A stretch of DNA of 60,571 nucleotides. It comes from Seison nebaliae. Taxonomy: Eukaryota; Rotifera; Pararotatoria; Seisonacea; Seisonidae. This document shows positions 35,886 to 47,737 of this stretch, piece by piece. The translations under genes were made by a program, and so were the position numbers. The DNA lies in NCBI GenBank assembly GCA_023231475.1, contig JALJEE010002723.1, forward strand, positions 1 to 60,571, read 5' to 3'. The notes beneath the pieces are model-generated. The model saw only the letters and a program-made list of their open reading frames with translations, was not told where the DNA came from and did no database searches. Position 1 is the first letter of the stretch, and each line of letters starts with the position of its first letter.

Positions 35886-38297
35886 ATGGGAGATAATGGT
35901 ATCCCATCAACCAAATACCTGACAACGAAACATACGAGAGAAATCGAAATTGAAATTTCTCCGGACTCTCCTGTACCATTCAAACATCATCATCAAACCT
36001 CTTCGACATTATCGTCCTCCTCACCCGCTTCATCCAAAGACACGCCCACCGTTACTTCACTTTCTACTTCGTCTTCGTCTTATGTCAAATCGATTCATAA
36101 TGAAAATATTAGTAATTCGAATGAGGTGGAATGCAACGGGAAGATTATTTGGGAGTTCCAAACAAAATCTCCTCCAATTAATGCTAAAGGCGGCTTCCGA
36201 ACTTGTATCATGGCCGAACCACCGAAAATTCGAAAGAAGGAAAATTTGACGAAACAGTTTATTAATAATAGTAAAAACCGGAAGACTAACATCGACATCA
36301 CATCAACAACAAATAATAGTAGAAATGATAATGAAAAGAAAAATATATCAAAGACAAATCGACAGAAGAAATCCGGATATAATGATGATAAAGCATTCAA
36401 TTCTGATTTGCGTTCTTATCATCATTGTGATTCATTCATCGACATTGATCAGCCGGCTAATAGATGTCGTTGTGAGAATTGTATTCAGAGACGTCTTTTC
36501 AAGCAAATGAAAATGAAAAAGAATTGTGATAAATATTGTTGTTCTCATGACAATTGTATGAGTTGTACAGATCATTTACCCATCAAATGTCCTCAACAAA
36601 TGATGACTCATCATTTAAACAATAATAATACTCATGTAGATAATCGATGTTTTGTTCCATCCTACAGGAAACAAGTTCACTTCAACAGTTCATCTTCATT
36701 ACTCTCTTCCATTTCAACGATATCGGATGATGATATTCAACCACAATCGTGGTGTGAATTGGCAAATCTCATCGATCGACAACATCATAAAGTTTTTGGA
36801 TTCTGTAAATGTAACGAATGTGATAATTGTGGAATGATGAGGAAAGAATCTTATGATGATACTATTTGTCCATCAACATTTAATCATCCTTCACGAACTC
36901 GGAAACCGGTTATGTCACCGAACTCTTGTATGTCCAATAGAAACCATTCGTCCAATTGCTACCTCAACAAACCATATTGTGCTAATTGTTCGAAGAATTT
37001 CAGTGGAAAACTAAAAAGTTGGAAATCGAATGAATATGCACAATCGTCTGATAATCTTCCACTTTCTAATGAATCGCAAAATTGTTGGGAAGGATCGTAC
37101 CCGTCTAGTACGTTCGATGATAGACATTATTCCAATAATTGTTTTTCTTGTAAAGACTGCTCAGAACTCTATCGTAATAATTCGATGCGCTCAACCCAAT
37201 TTGATAATCAGCATCATCGTTCCAATTTTGAAACACATCACAGTCATTCTCACCAATCACGTCCAACAGCATTTGATGGAAATAATATGAGAAAAATAAA
37301 ACATTCATCTTCATTAAATGATCGTTCTTTGATAACTTCATCCAATAACATTTCAAAAAACTCTGGGACTATTAACAATTCTTCACTTTCTATTTCTAAT
37401 GATAAATTTGATACTTTACCATCTAAGACACCAAAAGATTTGTCACAAAAAGCGAAGAGTAAAAGAAAAAAGACCAATTTATTTCATGTTTTCCAACGAA
37501 CATTTAATTTCAAAAAATCTCCAAATATTTCACCAAGAATCTTAGATAAGAGACATCAACCACCTAGTCAATCAAATATCAACATCCAAGATCAAATTCC
37601 ATCACAGCGAAGATATAACAAGCAACATGTTGTAAAGGATGATGGCCGTCAACCCAAAAGTTCTTTTAGAAGAATAAATTCTATAAAGAAATTATTATCT
37701 CCTACAGAACCGAGTAAGAGGAAACTTCAAATGTCCAAAAAGAATTCGTCGATCCTCAAAAATACAAATAGTTCCAATGACAGTAAATGTGGAAGATGTT
37801 CCAATATTAATCGTTATCACGGTGTATCTTTTGCCCCTCAAGCTCCTGCTAAAAATCAACCAAACTATCCAACTTATAATTTTCCCAATTCATCTAATCA
37901 AAATACTAATCCACCGTTCGATTTCTCTTGTCCTTCCCAACAACAATCTGCACCAAAATGTAATTCATTCTATTACAATCATCCACATCATTCACATTCA
38001 CATTCGCAACCTCATCATCATCATCATCTTCGGCATCATCAACAATCAAAGCATGCTGCACAACAGCAACAACAACAACAACATACGAAGAATAACAATG
38101 TTTGTTCTTTTAAAAGAAATTCGACATCTGAAGCTCAATATCGTCCGGTCGTTTATGATACTTCTCCAGTGAACTTCTCAAAAATACCGAATGAATTGTC
38201 GAACACTATTATCAATAATGATAATTATTTCGATCTTTCCGAACAGACATCAAAATATCCGAATAAAGTGTCAAATACACAATTTCATAGAAAATGA
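35886..38297 (+). CDS. Cys/His/Ser-rich basic protein, unrecognised
   Basis: I do not recognise this gene. From the first ATG (35886) the frame encodes 803 aa. The frame stays open upstream to an acceptor-like AG at 35838, so an earlier exon is likely. Seen in the protein: a Ser/Thr-rich start; many CxxC-type pairs grouped in four places (CRCENCIQRR; CDKYCCSHDNCMSC; CKCNECDNCG; CFSCKDCS) plus CANCSK and CGRCSN; a very basic part (KAKSKRKKTNLFHVFQRTF); and His/Gln-rich tracts near the end. The cysteine pairs could bind zinc, but no known finger spacing repeats. There is no signal peptide or membrane segment. AATAAA is at 38392. Confidence 0.7.
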   Translation: MGDNGIPSTKYLTTKHTREIEIEISPDSPVPFKHHHQTSSTLSSSSPASSKDTPTVTSLSTSSSSYVKSIHNENISNSNEVECNGKIIWEFQTKSPPINAKGGFRTCIMAEPPKIRKKENLTKQFINNSKNRKTNIDITSTTNNSRNDNEKKNISKTNRQKKSGYNDDKAFNSDLRSYHHCDSFIDIDQPANRCRCENCIQRRLFKQMKMKKNCDKYCCSHDNCMSCTDHLPIKCPQQMMTHHLNNNNTHVDNRCFVPSYRKQVHFNSSSSLLSSISTISDDDIQPQSWCELANLIDRQHHKVFGFCKCNECDNCGMMRKESYDDTICPSTFNHPSRTRKPVMSPNSCMSNRNHSSNCYLNKPYCANCSKNFSGKLKSWKSNEYAQSSDNLPLSNESQNCWEGSYPSSTFDDRHYSNNCFSCKDCSELYRNNSMRSTQFDNQHHRSNFETHHSHSHQSRPTAFDGNNMRKIKHSSSLNDRSLITSSNNISKNSGTINNSSLSISNDKFDTLPSKTPKDLSQKAKSKRKKTNLFHVFQRTFNFKKSPNISPRILDKRHQPPSQSNINIQDQIPSQRRYNKQHVVKDDGRQPKSSFRRINSIKKLLSPTEPSKRKLQMSKKNSSILKNTNSSNDSKCGRCSNINRYHGVSFAPQAPAKNQPNYPTYNFPNSSNQNTNPPFDFSCPSQQQSAPKCNSFYYNHPHHSHSHSQPHHHHHLRHHQQSKHAAQQQQQQQHTKNNNVCSFKRNSTSEAQYRPVVYDTSPVNFSKIPNELSNTIINNDNYFDLSEQTSKYPNKVSNTQFHRK

Positions 38298-38613
38298 ATT
38301 TTTTCCGATTCCTCTTTCATTATTTAAATTTCCTTATTTTCCATTTATCTACTAATCTTCTTTTAATATACAAGATTTTTGAATAAAATAATGTAAATAG
38401 TTGAAACGAATCTTGCTCCTTCCCATTAGTAAAATAGAATGAGAACAATAATTGAAAATACGTCCTATGGTTTTTTCATGGCGAACCTGCGGAGATTCAT
38501 AATTATCTCCGTATTATGATCTTATTACCAAAAATTTTCAAATTGTTCATTAAATTTGAGACTAATCTTTAATAGGAAAAATCGTTAAATTTCTTCTTGT
38601 TCTCCTCCACATT

Positions 38614-41600
38614 ATGAAATATTTTTTGAGCATTCTCATTCTTTTCGTCATGGTAAACGAATATCGAATAAGTACTCAAGTGCTCAAATTTAAGGAATAT
38701 GAACATTGCAATTTAATTAATGAAGCAATACGATTGTTTTACAAAAGACTTTATCTCAATCATACGATCCGATATGATGGCGAAATAAAATCCATAGGAA
38801 GATTGGGTGAATTTAATGTTTGGAAATATTTCCTTCAACAAGATCGACTTACTCGACCGAGTAAATACGTGAATAATTCCTACTTCTCTACTACAACAGA
38901 AAAACCGATAACTTTTGATTTTCAAGAATTTGCGACGGATTATCGTAAAATTTTTGATAAACAAACTCTTAAAATCGATTTTTTCAAATTGCCACCCTTA
39001 ACCTTTTATGGACTCATCACACTCTTATTCATCATTTCTCTTCTTTCTGCATTGCTCTCCGTCATTTCAATTAAAGTTCAAGCAGGTCGAAAAGTTTCTT
39101 TTTCATTTTTCTCAAAATATTAATTCGAATATGGACACCAGGAACCGCTTGATACATTCTTCACTGCCGGAGGTCGTGTTAGTGCTGGATTGACGGCTAC
39201 TCAAATTATTAGTAAATGGATGCCATTAAGTACAATAACAACACCGGGTGCACATTTCGCATTAGTTTAAATTTTCAATATTTTGTTAATTACTATAGTT
39301 TTAATATAGAGTGGTATTGGTGCCGTATTTTGGGCAGTCACCGGCTATTTTGTTCAATTAATCTTCACCGCCTTAATCTCGTTACAGTTCAAGGTAACCG
39401 CGCCAGGAGCTAAAACATTTCTTCAAGTTTAATTCTATTAAAGTGATTTGAACATCTCCAAAAAATTTAATTTAGGCAATTCAAGCAAGATATTCGAAAA
39501 GAACGCATATCTTCTTCATCGCTTTTAGTGTTCTGACCAATATTATTTATGCAACATTCTTAATTGCAGGTTAACTTTCGTTGGAGGTTTATCTAATAGA
39601 AATATATTGTTATTTTAGAGGGAGCAGTATTAATTGAAGAAGTAACTGAGGACACATCATCAATAATCGCTGCTCTTTTGTTGATTATTCTCTCAGCTTG
39701 TTTTATATCAATCGCTGGTTTCGGAGGAATCGTTTATTTCTCTTATGTAAATGTTGCAGTCATATTTTGTGTATGTTTCTACATATCTTATATTGTTAGT
39801 TTTGTCTTTCTAACTTTTTTTTGAATAAATCCAATACTTAGATATTTCATGGATACAATCAAGATATTTATACTCTACCAAATGCCCGATTACCACAACA
39901 ATGTGTCGGTTAAATGTTTTTGAATGAAAAAAATGTTCAATAATATATTTCAGGTGATTATAGTCATATTTACAAATTATTAAATTGTCTCAAATCAGCA
40001 AATGAGAATAATTACAAAAATTCCTTATTAACCGTTTTTACCGCTGATGGAGCATGGTATGGGGCCATAACATTTTTTAGCACTCTCGGAATGAGTTTCG
40101 TCGACCAATCCTTCTGGCAAAATGGTATTTCCACAAGACCAAGAAAACTCGTTGAAGGTTTCATCATCGGTGGTATGGCTTTTTATCCATTGTCCATGTT
40201 AATGGGCATCGCATCAGGTTCCATTTAATCTTTCCTCATTCTTCACTTTTTTCGTAACAGGAAGTGCTTTCGTTAGTTTACAATATTGGCAATATGTCGG
40301 TTATGATGTATTAACGGATATAAATGACGCTTTAAATAAATCGAATGCAACTGACGTGGTGAATAATATACGACGATCTTTACCAGATCTTTCTTTGGTA
40401 GATCCGATAGAATATTCAACTTCAAAATTAGAAATTGGTTATTTTATTATTTTCCATGTTAATTAATTAATTATAATCAATTTGTAGGAAATTTATTTTT
40501 AGCTGCTGCTAATTTGCTTTACGGATCAATTGGAAGTAAACTAGTCATGGTAATTGCTATGTTTAGTGTTCCCGCAACTGTCTCTTCTGAACTATTAGCG
40601 ATCGCCAGTATAATGGTATATGACGTGTATTCGACATATATTATGGTTTTAATTAATTTTATGTATAAATCGTTCATTTCATTCACTTAGCCATTCCGAG
40701 TAGTGAAATCATTCCAAACTTGTATATTATGTGGGAAGGATCGAAATTTCTATACACGACAACAAGAAAGACAAAATGAATTACAATATGGACAGACGCC
40801 TCATGACGTCCTTCCAATAGACAATAGTTTAATGACGAAAAGTCATTCCCCAACAAGTCTCTCTTCATTTCTTAAGTTCATTAAAAAAACTGAACATTTT
40901 TTCGCTTCTTCAGGAGATAGAAAGAAGACTAAATCGAACAAAAAGAAAGCACGAGCCAAACGGATGAGTTGTGAAGATCGTAATAATTTGAAGGTGAGAA
41001 GGGATCATGCTGAAGCGTTTAGAATATTCTCATCTAATTGAATGAAATATAAATTTTAATATTTTCAGAAGTGATACCTTAGATATCGACACACCCAGTT
41101 TACATGATACAGCACAATCATCAGATGCTGAATTACCCGATACATCATATCACGATTCTAATATATTGAAAACTGCACGTCAACGTCTTAGAATGCGAAT
41201 GAAGAAGTCAAAGATTTGTACATGTGAATCCGTCACACATTGTTTGGCTTGTGAAGAAGATTATCGGTGCACTTTTCATCAACAATTCTTCATCTTATCA
41301 TTTCACTTAGTTATGAGGAACTATACAATCCAAGAAAAGATGGCTTCACAGTCAAAGTATATTTATGTCCAATGCATGGTGCTTATCGCGAATATACAAA
41401 TCGTATAATTGCCAAACGAAAATGGTTTATGTTCTTGTCGCCTGTTATGGTTGCAGTTTGTGTAACAATTATTTTATTTATCGGAGTTGGTTATTTTCGT
41501 CTCTTTAACATTTACATATATATACCAATAGTTATCACCACCCGTTCTAACATCATTACTTGCCTTATTAACTGTAAGTGCTGTTCCGGCTTTAGCAGGA

Positions 41601-42668
41601 ACTGTTTTTTGGGCAAGACAAACTACCACAGCGGTCATGAGTTCAGTAATATGTGGAAGCATTTGTTCATTCCTAGCATGGATAATATCTAGTTATCAAT
41701 ATGCTTTGAATACCAATCGGCAATTCAAATTGAAAGATCTAAGTTTCTTTTTTAATTCCAAATAAAATGATAATTCAGATGCCAATATAGTCAATACGAA
41801 AGCGTTCGTCATTGGTTGTATTAGTGGATTGAGCGTCAGTACATTTCTTGACATTTTCGTAACGTTTATCCAAACGAATTCCTACATTCAACATTTATAT
41901 GATTTCATAAGAAACAGACGACATAACGTTTCCATAAAAGTTTCTAATTATTCATTAAATTATTCATTAAAATTCAAAAATTGTCTTACATTTCCAGCAT
42001 ATCATTTTCAATTATCACTCAGAATTGAATACCAAATATAATGTGGATGTTAAGAATGAAGTGTGGAACAGAACGAGGGATATCGACAATGCTCTCCGAC
42101 CATGGACGGAAATTCTATCAGATGATTTCAATGTCGGATTAAAAGTTAGTCTGCTGAAATTTTTTTATAAAATTATTTGAAATATTATAATCATTTTCAT
42201 TTCTCTTTTATTAATCATTTCATTAGAGTTATGAATTAGGACAACGACCAAGTTATCGTCATTGTGAGAATCAAGTATCAAATTTATTTCGAATGACAAC
42301 ATTAACTTTTATTTGTTGTACGAGTATTATCGTCATCATTTGGCCGCTAGTCGAATATATTATAAATGATTTTTATGGAGCTGAAGCAGTTATGGGTAGA
42401 ATTTCTTTTCATGTTAACTTTTTTATTAATAATTTAATATTTATATGAAACTACTTTTCAGTTCATCATCATCTTCTTTGAATCCTGGTTGATGATTGCA
42501 GCAGTGTACTGTGTAATTTCACCTATTTTCTACGAAGGAGTTGTTCTCTATCAATCCCATAAATATCGACAGAATTTGAATTTGCAAGATGGAATGATGG
42601 ACATAGAAGATCTACCAAATGATTCTCTAAGTCCTTCAGAATTGCCCAACATTGAATCTATTGACTGA
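38614..42668 (+). CDS. DUR3-type urea/solute:sodium symporter (SLC5/SSF)
   Basis: Plasma-membrane symporter of the SSF superfamily, closest in pattern to DUR3 (urea/polyamine uptake in plants and fungi). Seventeen exons (1072 aa): 38614-39093, 39142-39264, 39310-39426, 39476-39569, 39619-39770, 39842-39908, 39954-40217, 40261-40437, 40488-40645, 40691-41016, 41069-41266, 41311-41485, 41532-41742, 41779-41939, 41998-42144, 42227-42388, 42462-42668. Diagnostic parts are FFTAGGRVSAGLTATQIISKW, VTAPGAKTFLQAIQARY, SIAGFGGIVYFSYV, GMSFVDQSFWQNGISTRPRK with EGFIIGGMAFYPL, and ELLAIASIMVYDVYSTYI. Unusual for the fungal/plant type are a signal-like N-terminus with an extra domain of about 120 residues and a Lys/Cys-rich loop of about 190 residues (CILCGK; CTCESVTHCLAC; YLCPMHG). 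The donor of intron 5 (GTATGT) is the least certain. The gene is convergent with the EFCAB6-like gene. Confidence 0.85.
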
Positions 42669-42863
42669 AAACAGGAATGGCAAAAGATATTTAGAAAAAA
42701 AATTTATGGAATTTTAAATTGATTTTCGAATGTTCGTGGAAAATTTTATTATTTTAATTTTTTACCATTAGGGTTTGGATCAACAGCATCGTAATTTTTT
42801 TAGTAAAAATTGAAAACGATTCATTTAGCGCTGATGATTTCCACTTACAAATTGTAATTGGAA

Positions 42864-45800
42864 TTATTTCGTGATATCCTTCAAAAATTTCATGTGATTA
42901 ATATAGCCACGATGATTTGGATCATAGAAACTGATTATACAGTTTATATCATCAGCGTCCACTTTTTTAGTATTCAATTTCATTAAAGTGTTTCGGAAAT
43001 CGTTTATTTCTATTTTTCCTGTTTTCTTCACGTCGATATTAACGAAAGTTTTCCTGAGTTCTTTTGAATGTTTACCAAGCTAACAAAAGAAGTGAAACCT
43101 ATGTATAAAAAATTTTTGGGAACTTTCTTTTTGAAAATGGAGAGCATTGAATTTATATCATACGTTTCAATACCTCGTGTGTTGGTTCGTGTTTGTCGAG
43201 TTACGTTTTTACCATTGGACATTTCTTGGTTATTTGCAGCAACTACATGAGGTGACTTCCCCGTGGTTAACATTGAATGAATACTTTCGTTGTTATTCTC
43301 ACTCTGCAATGAATGATATCGCATCGTATTATTCCTGGCGAATGGTCGAAGAAATTCAGTATAATTTACTCTGAAATTTATCGTTTAAAATGATGAATGA
43401 TAGTCTCCGAAAGAAACTTGTTATTGAGAGGATCGACAAATTTTGTTATTAATCTTTCTAAATCGTTATTGTTCAAACGAACTTCAAATTCTTGAAAAAT
43501 ACGTTTCAATTGATTTTGTTCAACGAATCCATTCTTTTGACTATCCATATGATGAAGCGCTGCTCGTAGTTGTTCGAAATTTATATCTAACTAAACTCAA
43601 GAAAAATCGAGAATTTATTAGAAAAATTAATTAAGAAAACTTTGTTTCTTAGAATGATATCTAGAATCTCTTTATCCGAATTTAATTTATTGGATCTTTT
43701 CATAAAATCACTGTCTCCAAATTGTGGAGGATTCCTTTTTGAATTTGCAAAATGGGCGCTCTTTTTCGAATAACCGAAATGTCGTGCAAATTCCCAAAAA
43801 TCTAAACATTTATTCTTCTTCAACAAGAATGTATCCCATAGTTTCTCGACTTCATTCCTCTTAAAAGGTTCATCAAAATTCAATCTATTCCACGTAATTT
43901 TAAATTGAGAAGAATTCTGAAAATTGATTTAAAACCTTTTAAGAAATAAATAAAATTTCTCTTGAGACATTTGTCCATCATTCATATCATCAATTTCTTC
44001 AAATTCTTTTTCCACTATATTGAATCGATGCTTTACCACATATTTCAATATGCGATTCATCTAAAATAATTAATAAAATTAAAAATTATACTTGAATAAT
44101 TAACTTCTTCAATTGTTCTCTTTCCGGGATCATGTTTAGTTGTTGGAAATTGGGAATCCGAACGAGAAGTACTAGAATTACTGAACGGGGTTGCTCGACT
44201 ATCGACTTTGCTAGTAGGAAAAATCAGATGATTCTCTTGTTTCTTATTATATCCAGTTTCCGTCCAACCAATTGCTGAATTCTTCAACGAGGAATCGAAT
44301 TGTGATAACCAATCACCATATTTCACTTGTCCTACAATAAGGAATAATTTTGAAAAAAATATAATTAAAAATCACCTGAATTAGTCAGGGGAACATTTTG
44401 AAGATATTCTTCAAATTCTTCGTCAGTAAATTTTATACCAAGTTTATCTTCAATTATTTCTCGAAATTGCATCACTCGAATTGAACCATTTACTTGACGA
44501 TCGTTCATTCTGTTCAATAAAAGAATAATTTGATATAAAGAAAAGTGGAAGGCATTAACTTAAATTTTTCCATGAGATTCAAAAAATCATGATGCATTAA
44601 TCGTAATAAAGAATTCTCAACGAACTGTAAATTTAATTTCTGTTCATTTTCCAAATATTTGAAGTGTCTAAAAGAAGTTTAGGAATGGATGAAAACACAT
44701 TGAAAGGTTAGTCAGTTGATTAAATAAACTTATTATGTTCTTTTGATTCATTCTCTCTAATAATTTTATTTACCATTCCATATTGACCTCTAGAATTGAA
44801 CACTTCTAATACTTTCTCATAAGGGATCGACGTTTTGCATTCACTCAACAAATTACAACGATCGAAAAACACATCCAATAAATTCGCTTCCAAAGGCAAA
44901 CCGAATTCGTTGAGAATTTTCCAAAATTCCATTCGTGAAATCTTTATGAAAATTAATTTGATTATTTAAATAAGAAAAGTCTAGGAAAACTTTTCCTTCT
45001 TTCTTTTTATCTAATTTCCTGAACTTATGTCTCAGTTGTTGATATCCATCTGATATTATATCGTTTATCCAATTGTCAATAGAAGAAATTATTTCTTTCC
45101 GACTTTTTGTTTCATTTTTAGTTGAACGAATTCTTCCGATAAATTCTTCATTCTCCAATAACTCTCGGACATCATTGCAATCTAACGGATTTTTATGTGT
45201 TCCTTGAGAGAGACTGACGGAAAAATTATCATAATGAAATTTGAGGATAAATTTGAACATTTTCCATAATTTTTCATATTCATCAAGTCCCACCGATACC
45301 GAATTGTTTAATAGAAATGAATATATTTCGGCTTTGTATACTTTCTTCGTTTGATTTCCTTTAGTATTTGGGAGAATATTCATTAACTCTAATTCTCTAC
45401 AAAAGTTTTGTAAATAATATTCGTATGAAATAATCTACTTACTCGTTTCTCAAAGATTCTTTTAAGAATTCAATCATTTCATCTACTGACACTGAATTGT
45501 TTCCTGATGTGGTTGAATGTAATTGGTACATTGATCGAGAAACGGGATTCCTTGAAGAAAAGTGGTCGCTATTTTGTCCTGAATTGTTCTTCTCCTCAAT
45601 ACTTAAAACAGCATCGAAAAACTGACTATATCTAAAGAAAATTTTTAATGTTAATTTTATTAGAAAGAAAATATAACGATATTTCTTTCTTTGATTCCAA
45701 ATTGAATTTCGAGAGAAGTTTATTGAAATCATTCGAATTCAGATGAAATTTTGCACCCAAAATATTTGATAAAATATGATGTAAGGATTGTTTGGAAACA

Positions 45801-46484
45801 ACGCCATTGCCTAAACGGTAAGGAATATTGAAAAAAAATTTTCAAAAAATATTTAAAAGTTTTCCAAAAATTATTGGAAGGAACCTTTAGGGTCGAAGTT
45901 GATAAATTTACATTTTATTTCATGAGAATTTGATTTGACTTTCATACGAATATGAGTTTTTAACTCATTCACTTCTAATTCATCTATATTCGAAATTTTG
46001 TGAAGAGGTGAATTGGATGGAGGAATATTAGAGAAATGTTCTTATTCTATATTAGAATGAAAATTTAGTGAAAAATCCAACCGATTCGATTGAGAACATT
46101 CATCTTCTTGGTATTCTTTTTCCGATATCTATCCTTGTACGATTCACGTGACCATTGTGAAATGGATGAAGAAACTCGTGAATTCAGTTGTTGATAACTT
46201 CTCGACATCATACTACTTCGTCTGGACGATATACGAGAGAACAAGTTCTGATTGGGAACTGAAGTACCGTCGTAATTGGCATCTCCAAATGTTTGAGTTC
46301 GTCTCATAAGTGACTTTGATTGTGGAAGGAGATCAGTATTACTGAAACGTTTCTGTCTTAAAATTGGATGTTCGATCGGGATTTGAAGTGGAGTTCGATT
46401 TCGGTGAGTCGAAGGATTTTTCTCCTTAAATTCATTTCCTCTTGAAAAACTGGATTGAACAACATGAGCTGCAACAGCTGCCAT
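42864..46484 (-). CDS. EFCAB6-like multi-EF-hand protein
   Basis: Chain of EF-hand modules like EFCAB6/DJBP, a ciliary/sperm calcium-binding protein. Fourteen exons (990 aa): 46484-46082, 46040-45885, 45810-45678, 45631-45443, 45396-44991, 44941-44730, 44667-44560, 44509-44376, 44331-44105, 44060-43936, 43884-43641, 43590-43418, 43370-43124, 43079-42864. After a basic Ser/Arg N-terminus come repeated modules of the form 'turn-G-x-I/V, helix, YxxFLxxF': FDPKGNGVVSKQSL, LDKKKEGKISRMEFWKIL, MNDRQVNGSIRVMQF, MDSQKNGFVEQNQL, VDPLNNKVNYTEFLRPF, IDVKKTGKIEINDF, YDPNHRGYINHMKFL. Several loops lack the acidic residues needed for Ca2+, as is common in this family. The modules fit across all 13 introns, which supports the model. 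Expression in sperm is inferred from the family. Confidence 0.8.
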
Positions 46485-47450
46485 TTCTGGTCTTTCTGTT
46501 GATAGACAATACGATTAAAGATCTAATGAAGAAAATAATTCAAAAGAAATAATTATCCATTCCTTCTCATTAAACATCATCCTGATCAATAACGTTGTTG
46601 TTCTTAATAAGAAATTATGGAAAATATTATTCTCAATTAACTTGCAGTCTGTCGTATAGAACTTTATTTCGACATATGTCTTTGAAGTGAAGGCGAAAAA
46701 AAATCAATTCAATGCCAAACGAACCGATAGTCGTGACAACCATTTTCAGGATTGAATCGTTTTCATTCAATTTCACTAACCATCGTTCACCTCTTATCAG
46801 GACACGACGCTTTCCGATTGTAAGAAATAAATATAATTCGATTTGTTTAGTTCTTCTAACGAGTGTCACACATATCTTCAAACATCCATTTCCTCACGTA
46901 ATTCACACTTCGTCTTCTATTTATTAGCTGGAAGTCAGACAAATCAAAAACAATTTTTGTTTTGACACGTTGAATGGAAATTAATCAAATGGATCGAAGA
47001 TTCTATTTTACAATAATCAACTCTATCCCATTCAATCGTATCACTTATCGATAATGATGAAATTCCCCAAGAAATTGAAGAAAGACTAGATGGATCTAGT
47101 CAAGTGAATTATGCGAAGTGTTTCCAATAATTATTCACTTACTAAATTTATTAACTGTGAAGTGCGAGTGCATCATGTGATAATAATTTTAAATGAACTA
47201 CTTCCGCATTATAATTAAATGCAACAAATAATACTTCGAAGAAAAAAAAGTCACCCGACTAATCCTAAAAAGTTTAGGCAAAGATTAATTTTTTCTATTT
47301 CCGTTTAACTCTCCTACACTTCTCCAATAAATTCCTAACATTAGGAAGGTGAAATTTCGTTAGAAACAAGAATGAAGAAAAACTTTGGAAAAAAAACTTT
47401 CATCCTCTTCATTTTCCTTATTTTCTTTTATTAAATTTCTTAAATTACAT
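46485..47450. other. Upstream region of the EFCAB6-like gene
   Basis: No supported gene. Overlapping short frames on both strands at 46633-46927 have no recognisable content. Confidence 0.45.
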
Positions 47451-47737
47451 TCACGGAATTTTTCTAGGTTTTGGAGTATAATATCGTTTTATACCCAAAT
47501 CGTCCTCTGACTTTCTTTCACCTTCCTTCTTTTGTTCGTTCACCTCATCCTTTTTTCCTTCCTGTGGTGTCATGTTGTTGTAGAATTTTCGATCACACAA
47601 CTTGTTATCAATTTTATTGCCTATATCATAATATTTAATCTCGGCCGTATATTTTCTCTTCAGTTGTTCAGCAGTTAACTGATTATCCGGAATATTCAAA
47701 AGTGATTCTCTCGTCATTAGATGTTTCGACATATGAT
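47451..47737 (-). CDS. Hypothetical small charged protein or terminal exon
   Basis: The frame from ATG 47732 (MSKHLMTRESLLNIPD) encodes 94 aa ending KPRKIP. It follows a pyrimidine-rich acceptor-like CCCCCCTTTTACAG on the minus strand, so it may be the last exon of a gene whose upstream exons I cannot place. It is rich in Lys/Glu with a TAEQLKRKYTAEIKYYDI helix. No family recognised. Confidence 0.4.

Noticed and set aside
39570-39618. Frame breaks along 38.6-42.7 kb as signs of a broken transporter gene
   Set aside because: Every break coincides with a GT-AG intron that restores frame and conserved DUR3 order, so the gene looks intact.
46633-46927. Overlapping frames on both strands (82 and 71 codons)
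   Set aside because: No domain, no splice or regulatory support, and each is the shadow of the other.
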